Positions 24,317 to 37,609 of a stretch of 64,000 bases of DNA are shown in pieces. Every line of letters begins with the position of its first letter. Position 1 is the stretch's first letter. Origin of the DNA: Aquatica leii (lineage: Eukaryota; Arthropoda; Insecta; Coleoptera; Lampyridae); NCBI GenBank assembly GCA_035610365.1, contig CM069433.1, forward strand, positions 172,686,882 to 172,750,881, read 5' to 3'. The notes under the pieces were generated by a model. It did not search any database. It saw only the letters and a list, made by a program, of their open reading frames with translations, and was not told where the DNA came from. The position numbers were made by a program, and so were the translations under genes.

Positions 24317-25254
24317 ATATACTATTAAATAATACATGTTTAATTAAACTTTTTAATTAGGATAATATTTATATTTATACTAACTGACCCGACAGATGTT
24401 GTCATGTCTTAACTATGAATATTGAATTCGAATTGGTATAATAATTAATAAAAAAACATATTATTCAAAAACATATTGATGATTATTGTAATGCTCTATG
24501 ATACACAACATTCTTCGTTTTATTTTCTGGTGCTTATATGAATACGTTTGTTGGTATGCCAACACGAGAACAGGCGACATACAACTGGTCATTGTGAAAG
24601 ACATGAAATTTCAAGATTGATGCCACAAACTCTTAGTGATTGCCCTTGGGAATTATTTATCGACATTGGAAATGCTAGTCGCACTAGAAATTGTAACGGT
24701 TTAAAGTTCAATGGCATGTCGTTCGGAATCAAAAGAAACCGTGGAATTAAAAGTCTTCGCTTTTGTACTTCCCTATCAAAATTGTGGCTTCGGATGCCCT
24801 TACAAAGACGTAAGGTAACGATACCAATAGCTGACACTATTAGAAGCAATTCGCACCAGTTAGAGATCATTTCACGACTAAAGAACCGTGAGGTGCGCGT
24901 CGGATAAATTCGGAATTTGACGATCATGCAAAATAAATTATAACTAAAAACATCTGCTGTAAACAATGTACATTGATTGTAATGGTTTATCTTTAATTTA
25001 ACTAAAAAATAAATGCATACAAAACGATGAATATAATATAAAAAATATAAAACACAAGGATGAAAAAGAGTTTGTAACAATTTGTGGAATGAATGTGGAC
25101 ACCTCAAACGCCGTATGAAAGTTGGAAAGGTTTTTTGGTTAGCTAGTGTACTGACATTCGGAACAAAATTGGTTTCTGCGCAGCGGTTCTTTAGTCTTGA
25201 AATGAAGTCTAACTGTTTTAAATCACTTAAAATGTGATTAAATGCTTTACAGTC

Positions 25255-25330
25255 AGATTATTATACCTAATATATACCTAATATATATATATATACCTAA
25301 TATATATATATATATATATTATTAATCAAT
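25255..25330. repeat. TA-rich microsatellite with TATACCTAA units
   Basis: Alternating TA tracts are interspersed with TATACCTAA, which resembles the adjacent pogo-type terminal repeat (CCTATACCTAACAG). It may have grown out of that end. Confidence 0.6.
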
Positions 25331-25384
25331 TATTGTAAAAATATTAGTTATAATTATTATGCAAAAAATGTTTTTTTCTGACCA

Positions 25385-26340
25385 ATATACTGACACCTAT
25401 ACCTAACAGACATGGTCTTCATATGCTCCTATACCTAACACGTTATGTACCAATGCCTAACAAGCATGACCATATTAAAATAAATTTTATTACATTACAC
25501 AAATGTTGATTTTATTCAGTAAAATATGGATAAACAATAATAATGCACATTACAATTTTAACGCAAGTTCTCAATAACGCTTAAGTTTTCGAAAAAATAT
25601 AAAAATTTACACTGCCGCCGACTGCTTCCTCCTCTCAACACAGGTTGCTGAAGTTTAGCTACAATGGTGTCTATGGATATTTCAGTAATACCATCCACTT
25701 GTCGGAAATAAAATTCCCTTACTTTTACTCCTCTTCTCATAAACTTTATGTCGAATTTAACCTGTGATATCTTTTTGAGCACTTTTCCGATGTAATGAAC
25801 ATATTCTTCTTTTGGGCCAGATAAAGAAAATTTGGTTACAACGAAGTCTATAACTACAAACGTTCTATCTTCAAAATTGATGTCCGTCTCTGCTTCTTCA
25901 TCGGTAGATAAGTCGATTCTGACATCGTATTTACTTTCATTATCGTCACACAAATCGTTAATGCAAATATCACTTTCTGATGAAGAACCTGATACATCAC
26001 TTTGCTTGAAGATCATTTTCTTTACTTTTGCCTTTGTTTTATCTTTTGGTAATTTTTTCAATTAAACCTTCTTCTTGCCTAGTAAAGAAAGTAGCCGAAC
26101 CAATTTTCCTTTCTTCAGAATATTTTCCTTTTACTTTGCAAAGCAGAGTAGTCCTTGGTACACCATATGTTTTGGCAGAAGTAGCTATTGTAATGCCATT
26201 TCGAACGACTGGTAAAGCTTGTACCATATTCTCTGGAGCATATTGCTGAATCTTTTTTTTATTGGCCATCAGCTATTGGTGGTTGGTAAAATTCGGCTGT
26301 TCCATTATCTAACATTCACTGTTAGGTATAGGGATACGTG
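25385..26340 (-). mobile_element. Internally deleted pogo/CENP-B-type element inside the Helitron
   Basis: CCTATACCTAACAG near 25396-25409 and its reverse complement CTGTTAGGTATAGG near 26320-26333 form the ends. Inside, on the - strand, 26269-26039 encodes an N-terminal helix-turn-helix (psq/CENP-B type, SAKTYGVPRTTLLCKVKGKY). The piece 26061-25558 encodes an acidic linker and a C-terminal domain (DFVVTKF..., HYIGKVLKK...IKFMRR, EFYFRQVD, IDTIVAKLQQPV) typical of the tail of these transposases. The whole DDE core between them is missing. The two frames overlap by 23 bases at the deletion joint. As the helicase resumes beyond both ends, this inserted into the Helitron. Confidence 0.78.
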
Positions 26341-28950
26341 CATTTTTTTTTTACTAGGTAAGCGTGCTTAATATTAGTTGACAATTTTTTATATAATTTA
26401 TATTAACGTTTTTAGTCTAAAGATGGTCGTATGTATTTAATAGACGGAAACATGTAACTAATATATTAAATAAAATCTAAGACATTTCATATTGGATTAC
26501 GACATTGTAATGTATTTGGATCGGTTTCACGAATTGAAGATTCATTTCGTTGACATCAACGTTTTTTGCAGCCAATATAACTCGTCCGCTCAACCAAACT
26601 TAATTATTGTAATTTTGAGCAATGCTTGGGAAAACCTTATCGATGAGTTCGGCCTTTGATTTAGTAAAGTGACAAAAATTGGTAGGTAATGTAATGTATG
26701 CAGATTATAAGTCAACAGGTATTTTGCCATTACCAATATCGAGCAATTGTTTGGAAAACACTTCTCTAGATTGGTCGTTCTGCAATTTGACTCTCATGTT
26801 CATATTTAATTTCAAAGTTTTCACATATTTCCATAAAATGAACGACTTTAAAGATGCGTTAATTTTGTCGGATGGCGTTGACTGTGGTATTAATGGTAAT
26901 GTTTGGCAAAAATAACCTGCCAATAAAATCACTGCACCACCAAACCGGTTTTGGTTCTTTCGTAAATCTTGCAACGTCCTGTCTAATGCTTCCATTTCTT
27001 GTGTGCACTCATCTCAAAGTATTAATTTGCATTGCTGCAACACTTTGGCCATCGCAAAATTTGGAGTTTCATTTATTTGCATGTTCAACAACGTAGCTGC
27101 AATGCCTGACGAAACAAGTGCAAGTGAGATACCATTTTGCGATGTAATCGTTGCCAAAATCAATATCAAAAACGTTTTCCCAGTTTCACCAGAAGCATCT
27201 AAGAAAAAAATTCGCCAGTTCCATCGTTCACTACTTTCATAATTCTATTGTAGGCAATTTTTTTATGCTCATTTAAAATGGGTTACGTTTCTTAGAACGG
27301 TTTCTTTTAATGCTTCATAATCATATTGGGTTCCACGTCTCAACTCTTGATTAAATGCTTCGTGCATTGGTTGATTAGGCGTTGTCATTCCTAATTGTAT
27401 TAATCCTTTATTGGTAATCATTAAGCAAATTAAAATTAAAGCTTTATTCTAAATTTCTTCGTTAATTTGCAAATCTGGATTCGATGTAATATATCTTCCA
27501 CCATATGATCTTTATATTCGCTCCATAAATCTATCGGTTTTGATGTGAAGCACGTAGACAAAATTATAAAAAACAATGTTTGTATTTGTTTAGCATTTGA
27601 CAAAATTACGTTGACAGGCCTATCTGTAGGTGCCGCATAACACTCATCTTGGCTGGGATGGACTGTCTAAAGACGTCGTATAGCATCGATACTTCTAGGT
27701 AACCTGGAACTGGCTGTCCTTGTTTCCGTCGTTAAAATTTCTTTGGCAATTGATTCCAGGTATAATATCTTAGCATTTCGAAATAAAGCAGTGTTCTGGC
27801 AAAGTCGTCCTTCTGGCACATTATAAAGAAGCTGGTCACTGTTGTCGATGGCGGTCTGTCAACCTGTTGTAATACGTGCTTTGTACACTCTTTTACCATT
27901 TTCCAGATGTACGGCCAAATGAACAACAGTGGGGTATCTTTATGTATAGAAAATGAAAAAATACGCTACATTGCCTCGTTACTATTAACATAGCGGCCTA
28001 TTTGAAAATGAGTGATCTCATCGTTTAAATTTTTAGCAGCAACTCCAAACACAGTCATGTAACTACCTTTTTTCACTTACTTGCAGATATATTTTATAGA
28101 TTATACGGAATGACAAAATTTGAGATCTATGTGTGCTTTAAATGTCTAGGAGAGTAACGATGAAAACGGAACAACCCAACGATTATCAACTTAATTGTTC
28201 TGATAATTGTCTTTGACTATTGTTGACCTTCTATTGTCATCAGTGGATCACAGGCGACAAAGTAGATAACCATCATTTCCACTGATAGTTTCTGTTACTA
28301 ATTGTCTTGGATAGCGTTTTGAATATTTTCCGTCAACGATACACGGAGAAATATGATTTAATATTTCACAGGGACCATGAATCATATTTTTTGTAAAAAC
28401 TTGATGCAACTACCTAAATATGCATGTTGCAATTAAAGAAGATTCTGTAATTTGTAAGGATGCATTTTTTCTTTGTTTTTTGCGTATGGGTTAACCTTGG
28501 AATTTGCGTTACTACGACTGCGTTTCTGAATTATACTATACTTATTTTTGTACGTATGATCTGTTTTTTAATAACAAAATTTGTTTTTGGATATGTAGGT
28601 ACGGTTACGCTTAATGCGCGTTAGTGAGTCACATTTTTGAAGAATTTCCGTTATGTATTTACGATTTGATATGGTTACAATAACGATAATTTTAATTATA
28701 CCCGAAATCATTTGATTTAGATTGTGGCAAGTTTGAAAATTATCAGCACATTTTCTGGCGTTGATGTATTCTTCCAAAGTCAGTAGTGTTTCAGTTTGTT
28801 TTGTCCGTTTACGGGTTTTAATTAGTTTTTGTGGAATAGGTGTTATTTGCTGTAAAATTTGAGATGGGGTGTAATCTGAATCATCATTGGATGGAAAGTT
28901 TTGTGGAGTGCTTGGCTTTAAAACATTTGACACAGTGGCAGTGCTCAATG

Positions 28951-29369
28951 AGATTTCGGGGCTATAACCAGTATCTTTTCTTAGATCTTTCTACTTTTTA
29001 CTTTTTGGGTTTTGGATTTTTAGCAAATTATTTACTTGTTTCATGTAAAAATAAATACTGATATTTTCAAGATTAATATTAAACTACTTATAATTGTAAG
29101 TAAAAGTTTATTTATGTAACGTGCAAATTTTTTCGATTGAATACTTTTGTTTTTAATTAAAATTTATTTATTCAAGTAATTGGGAATTTGAAAAAAAAAA
29201 ATTATTGATTTTTCTTATGTATTTTAAAACTTTATTATTAATAATATTGATATTTAATGAAAAAAACTTAAAAAAATTTTTTTTTAATTAATTATAAACG
29301 ATTAAACATTGATAAAATTAAAAAAAAAATCACGTGACTATAAACGCGCCATGATTGGTCGCCATCGTT
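28951..29369. other. AT-rich stretch between Helitron and next element
   Basis: No recognised gene. It contains long A and T runs. Confidence 0.45.
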
Positions 29370-31114
29370 GTGACGTCATAATGTTATAGCTATTTAATAA
29401 CAGTACAGCGTTTACACGTTATTACACGTAACTAGACAATAATATTGAAAATTTATTGCTAAAAAACGAGTTGTTAGTTGATTCCGATTAGCTATGTGTG
29501 ATAAGAGGATTTATAAAGGCAAAGTCTGATAATATTCCTGACGCTGATATATTTATGATAACCATTTTTTAAAAAAATGACGTTCGGTTTAATTCTGCTG
29601 AAGTTCGAGGTGCCAAGACATCAGAGCTGGGCAGTAGTTAAGCTACTAATCTAACTACTTTATTGTTGACGTTAGTTGTATTCTACATATTCAAGTTACT
29701 TTAATTTCATAATGTAACTGTAGTTAGAATAAGTTACTTTTTGGTGTAGGTAATTGTATTTAAAAAGTAGTTAGCTACCCTTTTTTAACTACAAAAATAG
29801 TTAAACTACATTGATAATAGCTTTACTACTTTACTAGTAATTAAACTACTTTATTAGCGGCTTCAATTATATGGAATTGCAACAATTATTCAGCTTGCAT
29901 TGCAGTTTTGCAGGTAAAACGTGTCATTCAAGTGATAAACGCTAACGCAGAAATAAACATGGATGTAAAGACTATTCAAAAATTGTTGTAAATGCAGCAA
30001 ACCTAAATTGTTTCAAAATGTTAAATGCCACTGATCTAAACGTAAACAAAGTATTACAAAATGAAGATTTTTTGATTTTGATGAACGTGGTTTGTCTAAA
30101 AAGTTACATATTTCTTTTGATACTGAGAATGAACATGCTCACAAAACCAGAAGAATAGAACTAGAACTGTTAAAACACCTGGAAGATAACAGAATTCATA
30201 TATCTATGTAAGATGATGATAAGATTATTAAAAAATGTTCATTGGACACAGTATAATTTTAATTTAATTTTAATCGGCGCTGTCGAGCGATTATTTTCGT
30301 TTTCCACTCATAAATTCGCCCAAAAGAAATGCATTGGCTGATGCTCTTTTTGGAAAGTTAGTTTTATGAAAAGGAAATGAATATCGAATACCACAATCAG
30401 TTTATTACTTTAAGTTCTGGTTTTTAAAGATTTATTTTATTTTTTTTGAGAATTTGTAATAAAATACATGATAATAGGTTTTATTGTTTTCGTGTGAGCG
30501 TGATTAATTTACTTTGTCTTCTTTAATGTAATAATAATTCAGTGTCTATAGGTACTTATGTTTATATGACTAAAAGTGGTATAACATAAATCGTCTCAGA
30601 ACTTTTTCTTCAAGTAGTTGAAAAAATAACTTATATTTTAGAATACAACCGTTGAGTAGTTAGTAACCTAACTACTTTTCGATTTATGGTAGTTAGTAGT
30701 TAGTAACTTACACTACTTTAAAAAAGTAGTAACTTTAGTTAGTAGTTAACTACTTTTACAAAGTAACTTGCCCAGCTCTGCAAGACATCAAGCTAAGTCT
30801 GTTAAAAAATAATATAATAAATGAAAATATTTAATTGTAAGTATTTATTCTCCATTATATTAAATATAATTATTTATTCCATAAATAGTAGAGCATCGCG
30901 TGAGAGTTACGACGACAAAGCTATAGGTTATAATTCAACTAAGTCGTAAAAATAATATTTGTATTGTAAAAGGATGGGTATGTCCAGTGCACCGAGTTCG
31001 GAGTAAAGCTTATTTGAATATTTAACAATGACAACAGAATTAAATATATCAAAACACTGTACTTATTATTTCTGTATCAACTGCAATGAGTACAAACTAA
31101 CATTATGACGTCAC
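29370..31114. repeat. 16-bp inverted pair flanking the hAT, possible older element
   Basis: GTGACGTCATAATGTT at 29370-29385 recurs as its exact reverse complement at 31099-31114. Without the hAT in between, the interval would be about 580 bp. It may be an unclassified DNA element into which the hAT jumped; no target duplication was found outside it. Confidence 0.45.
29622..30780 (+). mobile_element. hAT transposon, internally deleted, with exact 8-bp target duplication
   Basis: The ends are CAGAGCTGGGCA and its reverse complement. The duplication CAAGACAT stands at 29614-29621 and 30781-30788. The subterminal parts are full of AGTTACT/AGTAACT/TAACTAC repeats, which probably serve as transposase binding sites. 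Near 30275-30350 a degraded + strand IGAVERLFSFSTHKF stretch matches the hAT dimerisation motif (A.VERLFS), so coding remnants survive. About 1.16 kb remains of an expected 2.5-4 kb. Confidence 0.88.
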
Positions 31115-31464
31115 ATGCGCTTGGGTTTGTTCGGGAACTGTCGGCGTGTCTTCGGTACTGGATTCAAAAATTAGTTTTTATTTTGAAATCCCTTTTGAAT
31201 TATTACGAAAAAAAAATAGTTTTGTTATAAAACTTATATATGATCTTTCCATTTATCACAAAAAAATTTTTTTTTCAAAAACCCAATTCTGCGCAACACA
31301 ATTACTCAATGCACATGTGATTGTAGCCATATTTTTAAGTCATTCTTGGGTGGCGGCTAGTCGCAAATGGACTTTCTTCGTTCAGCTGTGGCAGCTTGTC
31401 CGTATAAAAATTTGAAATGTGATGTACTTGCCTTTGTTGTTACGTTGTCAGTGTGTTTTTGTTG

Positions 31465-31805
31465 TGGTCTAAATATGCATGTTGCAATTAAGGAAGAACA
31501 TGTAATTTGTAAGGATACACTTTTTCTTTGTTCTTTGCGCATGATGTAACCTAGGAATTGGCGTTACTACGGCTGCGTTTCTAAATTATACGATGCTTAT
31601 TTTTGTACGTATAATTTTGTTTTTTGATAACAAAATTTGTTTTGGGACATGTACGTACGGTTACGCATAATAGGCGTTAGTTAGTCTGTCACATTTCCGT
31701 TATGTATTTACGATTTGAAATGGTTACAAAAACGATAATTATTCAATGTGTTACGCCCGAAATCATTTGATTTAGATTGTGGCGAGTTGGAAAATTTGTT
31801 ACGTT
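31465..31805 (-). mobile_element. Second Helitron fragment
   Basis: Aligns with 28413-28755 of the Helitron above over its whole length, in the same orientation: both have CTAAATATGCATGTTGCAAT, then GTAATTTGTAAGGATAC/GC, and close with GAAATCATTTGATTTAGAT. Identity by eye is about 85%. It is a solo piece of the same family, or a part left from a duplication. Confidence 0.75.
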
Positions 31806-32159
31806 TATGTATTACAATGTTCCAATTATGGATGCGTACAGTTAAGAGATCAATCAGAATTAAAATATGGAAAATTTAGAGGTTCTAATACTCATTACGA
31901 AAATCACGCAATATTACGTCATCCTGTGACTTAGATGGACGGCATCCAAATTGTATCTGCGACGACGCGGGCTAAGATAAGCTAAACTTTAACACTTACA
32001 GTTCCAGACCTAAATGACTATGCACGACATAGAACCTCAGGGGTTTTTTGCATGCTTCCAGACCTACTGCTGAATATATGCGTCAGGTATAAATAATAAA
32101 GAAAATTGGCAAAAAAAGTAGTTTAATAACAAATAAAACGTGCATAATATAAAAAACTT
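31806..32159. other. Flank of a piggyBac remnant
   Basis: May hold the 3' end of the element that follows. A TTAA followed by CACTTACAGTTCC near 31990 could be its terminus, but no partner end was found. Confidence 0.35.
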
Positions 32160-32345
32160 TATTCAAAAGGATTCTTTTGTATGATAAACTTCAAACGATG
32201 GATGTACACAGAAACCAACACCACATTTAGCGCACATGTACTTGGATGACTTTGTGATGACGAATGTATACACGAATGAACTTATACGACCTGTCTTATT
32301 TTCACGGTTCTATACATAGAAGCCTAACAAGCACAGACACTATTA
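32160..32345 (-). pseudogene. piggyBac transposase, cysteine-rich C-terminal tail
   Basis: On the - strand SSKYMCAKCGVGFCVHPSFE (about 32255-32195) followed by VYHTKESF and a stop matches the C..CGV.LC...CFE.YHT zinc tail that closes most piggyBac transposases. It is preceded by a degraded TGRISS stretch. No catalytic core was found nearby, so this is a small relic. An imperfect hairpin (GGCACTGGGACT facing AGTCACTGCC) lies just to the right, near 32375-32415. Confidence 0.68.
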
Positions 32346-35092
32346 TGGGCTTAGAAAACCATACTACCTAAAACGGATATATACGGCACTGGGACTCAAC
32401 GCACTTTTAGTCACTGCCGCATATATTTGGCGATGGGACTTAAGGATTAATGCTTTATGTACTTGACCTTCGGTAGTGTGTAATGTTTTAGCAAACTTTT
32501 CCAAATTTATTTACACCCGCTTAAGTTATCGGATGATAAACTTTGTTAATTAATTTCGGTTTATAATTGACTGTTTTAGGAAGTCAGAAATAAAAAAATT
32601 GTTTGATGATTAGATAAATTTTTGCCTACTGACAGTAACAAACTTATTTTTGTTTTAAAATTTAACAGTATGTTAATTATGCAATTTTTGCGTCTAGTTG
32701 CAGAATTTACAATTTCCTCCAAATTGTATGTTGCAAGCAAATTACAGAATGCGATGCATTCTTTACTCTTACTTAGTAATTAATAGTAGTAATATTTGAG
32801 CAAATGACAACTACATATTTGACACGTTTTGCGTCAAAAGCAATGCGTGTTGTAGATAACAAACTACAACTGCTAGTACTATTTATTTTAGTATTAGTTT
32901 CACATCACACATTACATTTTTAACCAATAACATTTAACGGTACAACGCATACGACGATAGAATTTGACCAACGGTTGAACTAAACAATTATAAACTATAA
33001 TATAATTACGTAACTAATCTAACACAAAATATTATACAGTTTAATTTATTGAAACTTAAAAAAGTTTATAAAAATCATACTATTTTTATACATTTAATTA
33101 CAAGTATGATTGTTTTATTACTTTTCTAATAGTGTCAATTTCCATACTAGAAGCACTGCTTTTTTCTAAAAAGTGTCAAAAAGTTAAATTTTACTAAAGC
33201 AAAATGATACTCATTTACCACGAGTACTAAAATTTACAATACAGTCCGAAGTTTTTGAAATTGTGTCACATAGGTTCCTAAAGCCACATTTAGTACGAAT
33301 ATTTGCTGCATAATCTGTATGGCATATTTTCTTTTATTTTTTTACATTTTTTTCGTCTGTATTTCAACAAAGGTTACTACTGTAGTAACCTTGAAGTGAG
33401 ATGTACGAAAAAATACGTTAATTCTGAAGAGTATACATAATGTATCTTTCGTAAATATACAAAAGTACCGTTTATTACAAGTTGTCATTATTGCAATATA
33501 GCAACGTTTTTAACGATATACTTTTAAACCTCAAAGTGTCAGTTCTTATGTGGTAGGTATAGTTTTGGACCCAATATACTCATATAAAATTTTTTCCGTC
33601 TATTTGAACAAAGTTAAATTGTTAAATAGCATTTCAAGTATTTGCAACAATTTTAAATGTTTATAAACGTCTAATTTTTGCTAATTTTGAATTGACTTAA
33701 ACATTTAGGCGGAAGCAGAAAGAAAGCAAAAACCTTATAAATTATAGGTATACATTTATGCAACGTGCCATTACTGCTACTGTATTTCACAGTGTTGCTA
33801 ATTGACTTTGTCGCGTTTCCTCACACCAACTGTAAAAATGCTACAATTTTACTAATAATTCCACAAACAAAATTAAAATTTGTTTTCTTTTTTTAGGTAT
33901 TAATGCTGCTACATTCTTCAATAAAACTGATACAGATTATAAAATGTAGGTTCATACAAAATTCTCCCCAAAATTCCACAACAATTTGTAATACCCAAAA
34001 AATACCGCAACTAATAAAATCCCCATATTTTGTGGAATTCTACTACAATTGGCAACGCTGGTATTTCACATCAAACAACATATACTCAAAACAGTCAAAA
34101 CTATTTTCTTAAAAAATGCCATCTATTTCAAAACGTATGAACTTCATAAAATCGTTTTTTTTAAATATATGTTGTTAAAAAAAATAACTAAAGTTATTTC
34201 CTAATGTTTATAAATGTTTGTTGCTATTTAATATAATTAGAAACAAATGCAGTCCAATTAATCTAATTAATCATAGTTTTGATGAGACATTAAAATAAAC
34301 ATCATTTAGTAAAACAATTTTGAATGAATTAAGATTAAAGTTAATCTTATTTGCGCGCGAAAAGTAGCTTTGTGGAAAGTATTAAAAGCACTTTTGTATT
34401 AACGTTTTATCACATTTTAAATTAATAGATTAAAAAATTCAAACTAATCTACCTTCATTTTTACACCTACCATCTCCCCTGTAGTCCTCTCCAATCTTAA
34501 ACTCAAAACCAAAATTGTCTAATAAAAATAATTAACTAAATAAAAAATTGTTGACAATCTGTACATAAAACGAATAAATTAATATAGTAAACACTTTTCT
34601 ATGTGTTTGGGTGCTTGATGTTTTTCCTGAACCCTTAAAAATAATTTAAAAATTTTCCTAATGTTATATTTTATTAACTACAAACTTAGTGAAGAATAAA
34701 CATTTAAAAAATAATTCAAAATAAATTATCTACTATGAATATAAAAGTTTCAATATTCACAAACAGACGTTTCTAAAGAATTAAGTTTTAAATCTAAAAT
34801 TTGCAACTCAAATTATTTGCCGACAAGTTTCTGAAATTTGATAAATTTTAAGCATTACATTTTTCTTTTATTTAATAACTTGTCAAATAAATTTCTGTGT
34901 TCCTTAATCTAAACACGATTTTTATTGAAAAAAAACTGCAAAAATCAGAAAAATTTATATTTCAAATTTCTAATAAAATAAATCAAATAGATGTAAATTT
35001 AAAAATTAACATGTAGAATATTTTTTTAAATTTGAATTTGTCGATTGAAACGATTGAAGGTTGGTAGCAAGGTAAAAAAGGCGCGATTATTA
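32346..35092. other. AT-rich intron sequence, nothing recognised
   Basis: About 2.7 kb without element ends or coding similarity. A compact hairpin lies at 33370-33392. Confidence 0.45.
33370..33392. repeat. 11-bp perfect stem with one-base loop
   Basis: AAGGTTACTAC, T, GTAGTAACCTT. A cruciform-prone palindrome with no known role. Confidence 0.75.
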
Positions 35093-37605
35093 TGTTTGGG
35101 TTAGTGGGTTAGATTAGATGCAGAAAACGTGTGTTAGTCTTGTTATTTGATTTTATTTTGCTACTAAGATAAAATATATAACTAATATATAACCTAAGAT
35201 TAAGTTCGCGCGTTATGCTATTTTTTCTTTTGTATTTTTTAATACTAATAAAACTATCTGCAACATTTTATAAACAAGTTATGGGCCCAGATCAACGCTA
35301 AACCTAAACCAATTCTCAAGTCGCGTTTTAAATGCGTTTTTCGAATCAGTAAAATGTCGAGTTATCAGCTACCTTCAATTGAAAAACTAAAAGGTCGTTA
35401 AAACTACGATACTGGAAATTCGTCGTTTAAACATATCTAGAACATGAGGAGCTATGGGATGTTGTGTTAGATACCAAAATAGATACAAAGAAAATCACAA
35501 AGGCACGGTCCAAGATTATTTTTTTTATTGACCGCTTAAATTACATGCACGTTTAGTCTGCAAAAACTGCTAAAAACGCGTGGGACAACTTAGCAAGTGC
35601 TTTTGAGAACACAGGATTAACTAGACGTGTTAGACTTTTCCAAGTTTTGCTAACTACCAGGTACACTTTAAAACAGTAGTTCCGTTGAAGAACTTGTGAA
35701 TAAAATAATCACAACTGCGCATAAACTCTCAAATGTTGGGTTAACCGTCAGTGATGAGTGGGTAGGCATTATACTTTTAGCAGGTTTACTAGAAAGTTAC
35801 AAGCCAATGATAATAAGTATTGAAAGCTCAGACACCCTTTTACTACTGATTGCTTTAAATGGTGCCAGTGACTCAGATGAAAATAAGCAATTTTCAAACA
35901 ATCGTTGAAGAAAGTCGAAACGTGCTCGATGTTATCAGTGTAATAAATATGGTCACTTTGCAAGTAATTGTGACAAGAAGAACAACTGTTCTGGAAACTC
36001 CGCTTTATTTTTTGTATTTGCTGTGTATGAAAAAAATGACATGGTATGGTATTTAAACTCTGGCTGTTCCGCACACATAGTGGAAAGTACAAACATTTTC
36101 AAAAATGAAAAAAAAAGCTACCAAAACAACTATCACTACTACCAATAATAAAGAAATGTCTACAGACAGTCAGTAAGTCATATTGTCAAGAAGGGAAACA
36201 CTATACTGTTTGACTCTGTTGGTGCAAAAATTTGTAATTCATCAAGCCAACTGATCGCAACTGCAACCCTTATAACAATCTGTTTAAAATAAACACCCCA
36301 TCAACCACATCTTATTGTTCAACGATGCTAAGTGTCTCTTTTGAAAAACAATTTAATTTGTGACACAGACGATTGGGACATGTTAATTCGACTAGTCTCA
36401 ATAAGCTTACGAATAGAGTTGTTCATGGTATTTACTTTTTTAATACTTTCTCGCCAAATTTTATTTGCGAAGTTTGTGTGACCGTTTAAAGAAAGTGAAT
36501 CGTCATCGTCAAGACGAGTTGGTGCATTCAGACCTTTGCGGACAAATGCAGAGAAATCCACTATCTGCTTTTCGCTATGTACTGACTTTTTTCGATGACT
36601 ACATTCACGAAGCTTTTGTTTATTTTTTTTAAATGTTTTTGAATACTTTAAGATCTTCAAAAAATTTACACAAACACAAACAGGTGAGAAGAACAGACAA
36701 TGGTGGAGAATACTCCGAAAAAGAAATTGAAAACCTATTTAAAACTGCATGGATACATCAAACTTTAGTAGTCTAGGTTGCTGAACAGAATGGAAAAGTT
36801 GAGAGGTTCAATCGTTCAATTATGGAAATCGCTAGTTGTTTATTAATTAATGCAGGGTTGCCGAATCTGTTTTGGGCTGAAGCAGTGTAAACATCAGTCT
36901 ACATGCTTAGTCGTTTATCAAATGATGTGCAGAAAAGACTCATGAAGAATTGTGGAGTGGTAAGAAACCAACAGTGAAGCATACCAAAATTTTTGGATGT
37001 AAAACTTTTTCGCATATTCCTATCCAGAAACGGGAAAAATTATATGCCAAAGCAACTCCGTGTATCTACGTAGGTTACAGTTTAGAATCTAAGGCGTACC
37101 AATTGTACGATACACAAAAGAATTTTATATTCCTATCTAGAGTCGTTCAGTTCATCAAAAATGAAAAGTGTTCCCCCTTGTTAAACAAAGATAGCGGTCA
37201 AAATCTCCATGATTCTTTTTATTTTCCTAAAACTACGTGGCAGAAGAACCTATTTTAGAAGAAAATTCTAATACAAATAATTTAAGTTTTTCTGAAAAAT
37301 ATGCTGAACGTATCAGAAAAGTACCTGAAACTTTAAAAGATTTCGTCACATATTCTGCAGTAATTAATGAAGATTCACTTACTGTAGAAGCAGCTGTCAG
37401 TGGTACGGATGGAAGTTTACGGTTCGAGGCAATGCATAACGAATATGATGCTCTCATAGAAAATGGCACTTGGGACTTAGTTGACTTACCATCAAGTAAA
37501 AAGGCACTTCAATGTATGTACGTATTCAAAACAACAATTAAAGAAGGACGTTCTCAACGAATCAACACAAAAAAACACCAACAAAAATGTACGGAGTAAG
37601 GTCTT
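35093..37605 (+). mobile_element. Ty1/Copia fossil, 5' part only
   Basis: A probable 5' LTR (35093-35276, TG...CA) is followed at once by TTATGGGCCCAG, the primer-binding sequence of Drosophila copia (internal initiator tRNA-Met). Then come gag (from about 35354), a CYQCNKYGHFASNC-type zinc knuckle near 35930, protease, integrase (an H..H region near 36365, AEQNGKVERFNRSIMEIA near 36785, then the LPNLFWAEAV stretch), and the start of reverse transcriptase (about 37400-37560, ALIENGTWDLVDLP). The rest of RT, RNase H and the 3' LTR are absent; a pogo-type remnant begins there. It is broken in many places and clearly old. Confidence 0.82.
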
Positions 37606-37609
37606 TGGT

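Larger units (their letters stand above)
24500..28950 (-). mobile_element. Helitron (Rep/helicase) remnant, split by a pogo derivative
   Basis: Read on the - strand in order: an N-terminal region (28948-28568); a Rep C-terminal part (about 28400-27960) with DGKYSKRYPRQLVTET and VDNRWVVPFSS; and a Pif1-type helicase. The helicase has a Walker A-like DASGETGKTF near 27190 and FGGAVILLAGYFCQTLPLIP at about 26940-26880. After an interruption, a final SINNSQGQSLRVCGINLE motif lies at about 24670-24610. These are the marks of Helitron rolling-circle transposons. The Walker A normally reads G..GTGKT. Several stops and frameshifts break it. It lies antisense in intron 1 of the DRAM-like gene. Terminal TC/CTRR ends were not located. 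Confidence 0.82.

Noticed and set aside
25255-25330. TATACCTAA repeats as a telomere-like tract
   Set aside because: The insect telomere unit is TTAGG; here the unit matches the neighbouring pogo end and alternates with plain TA.
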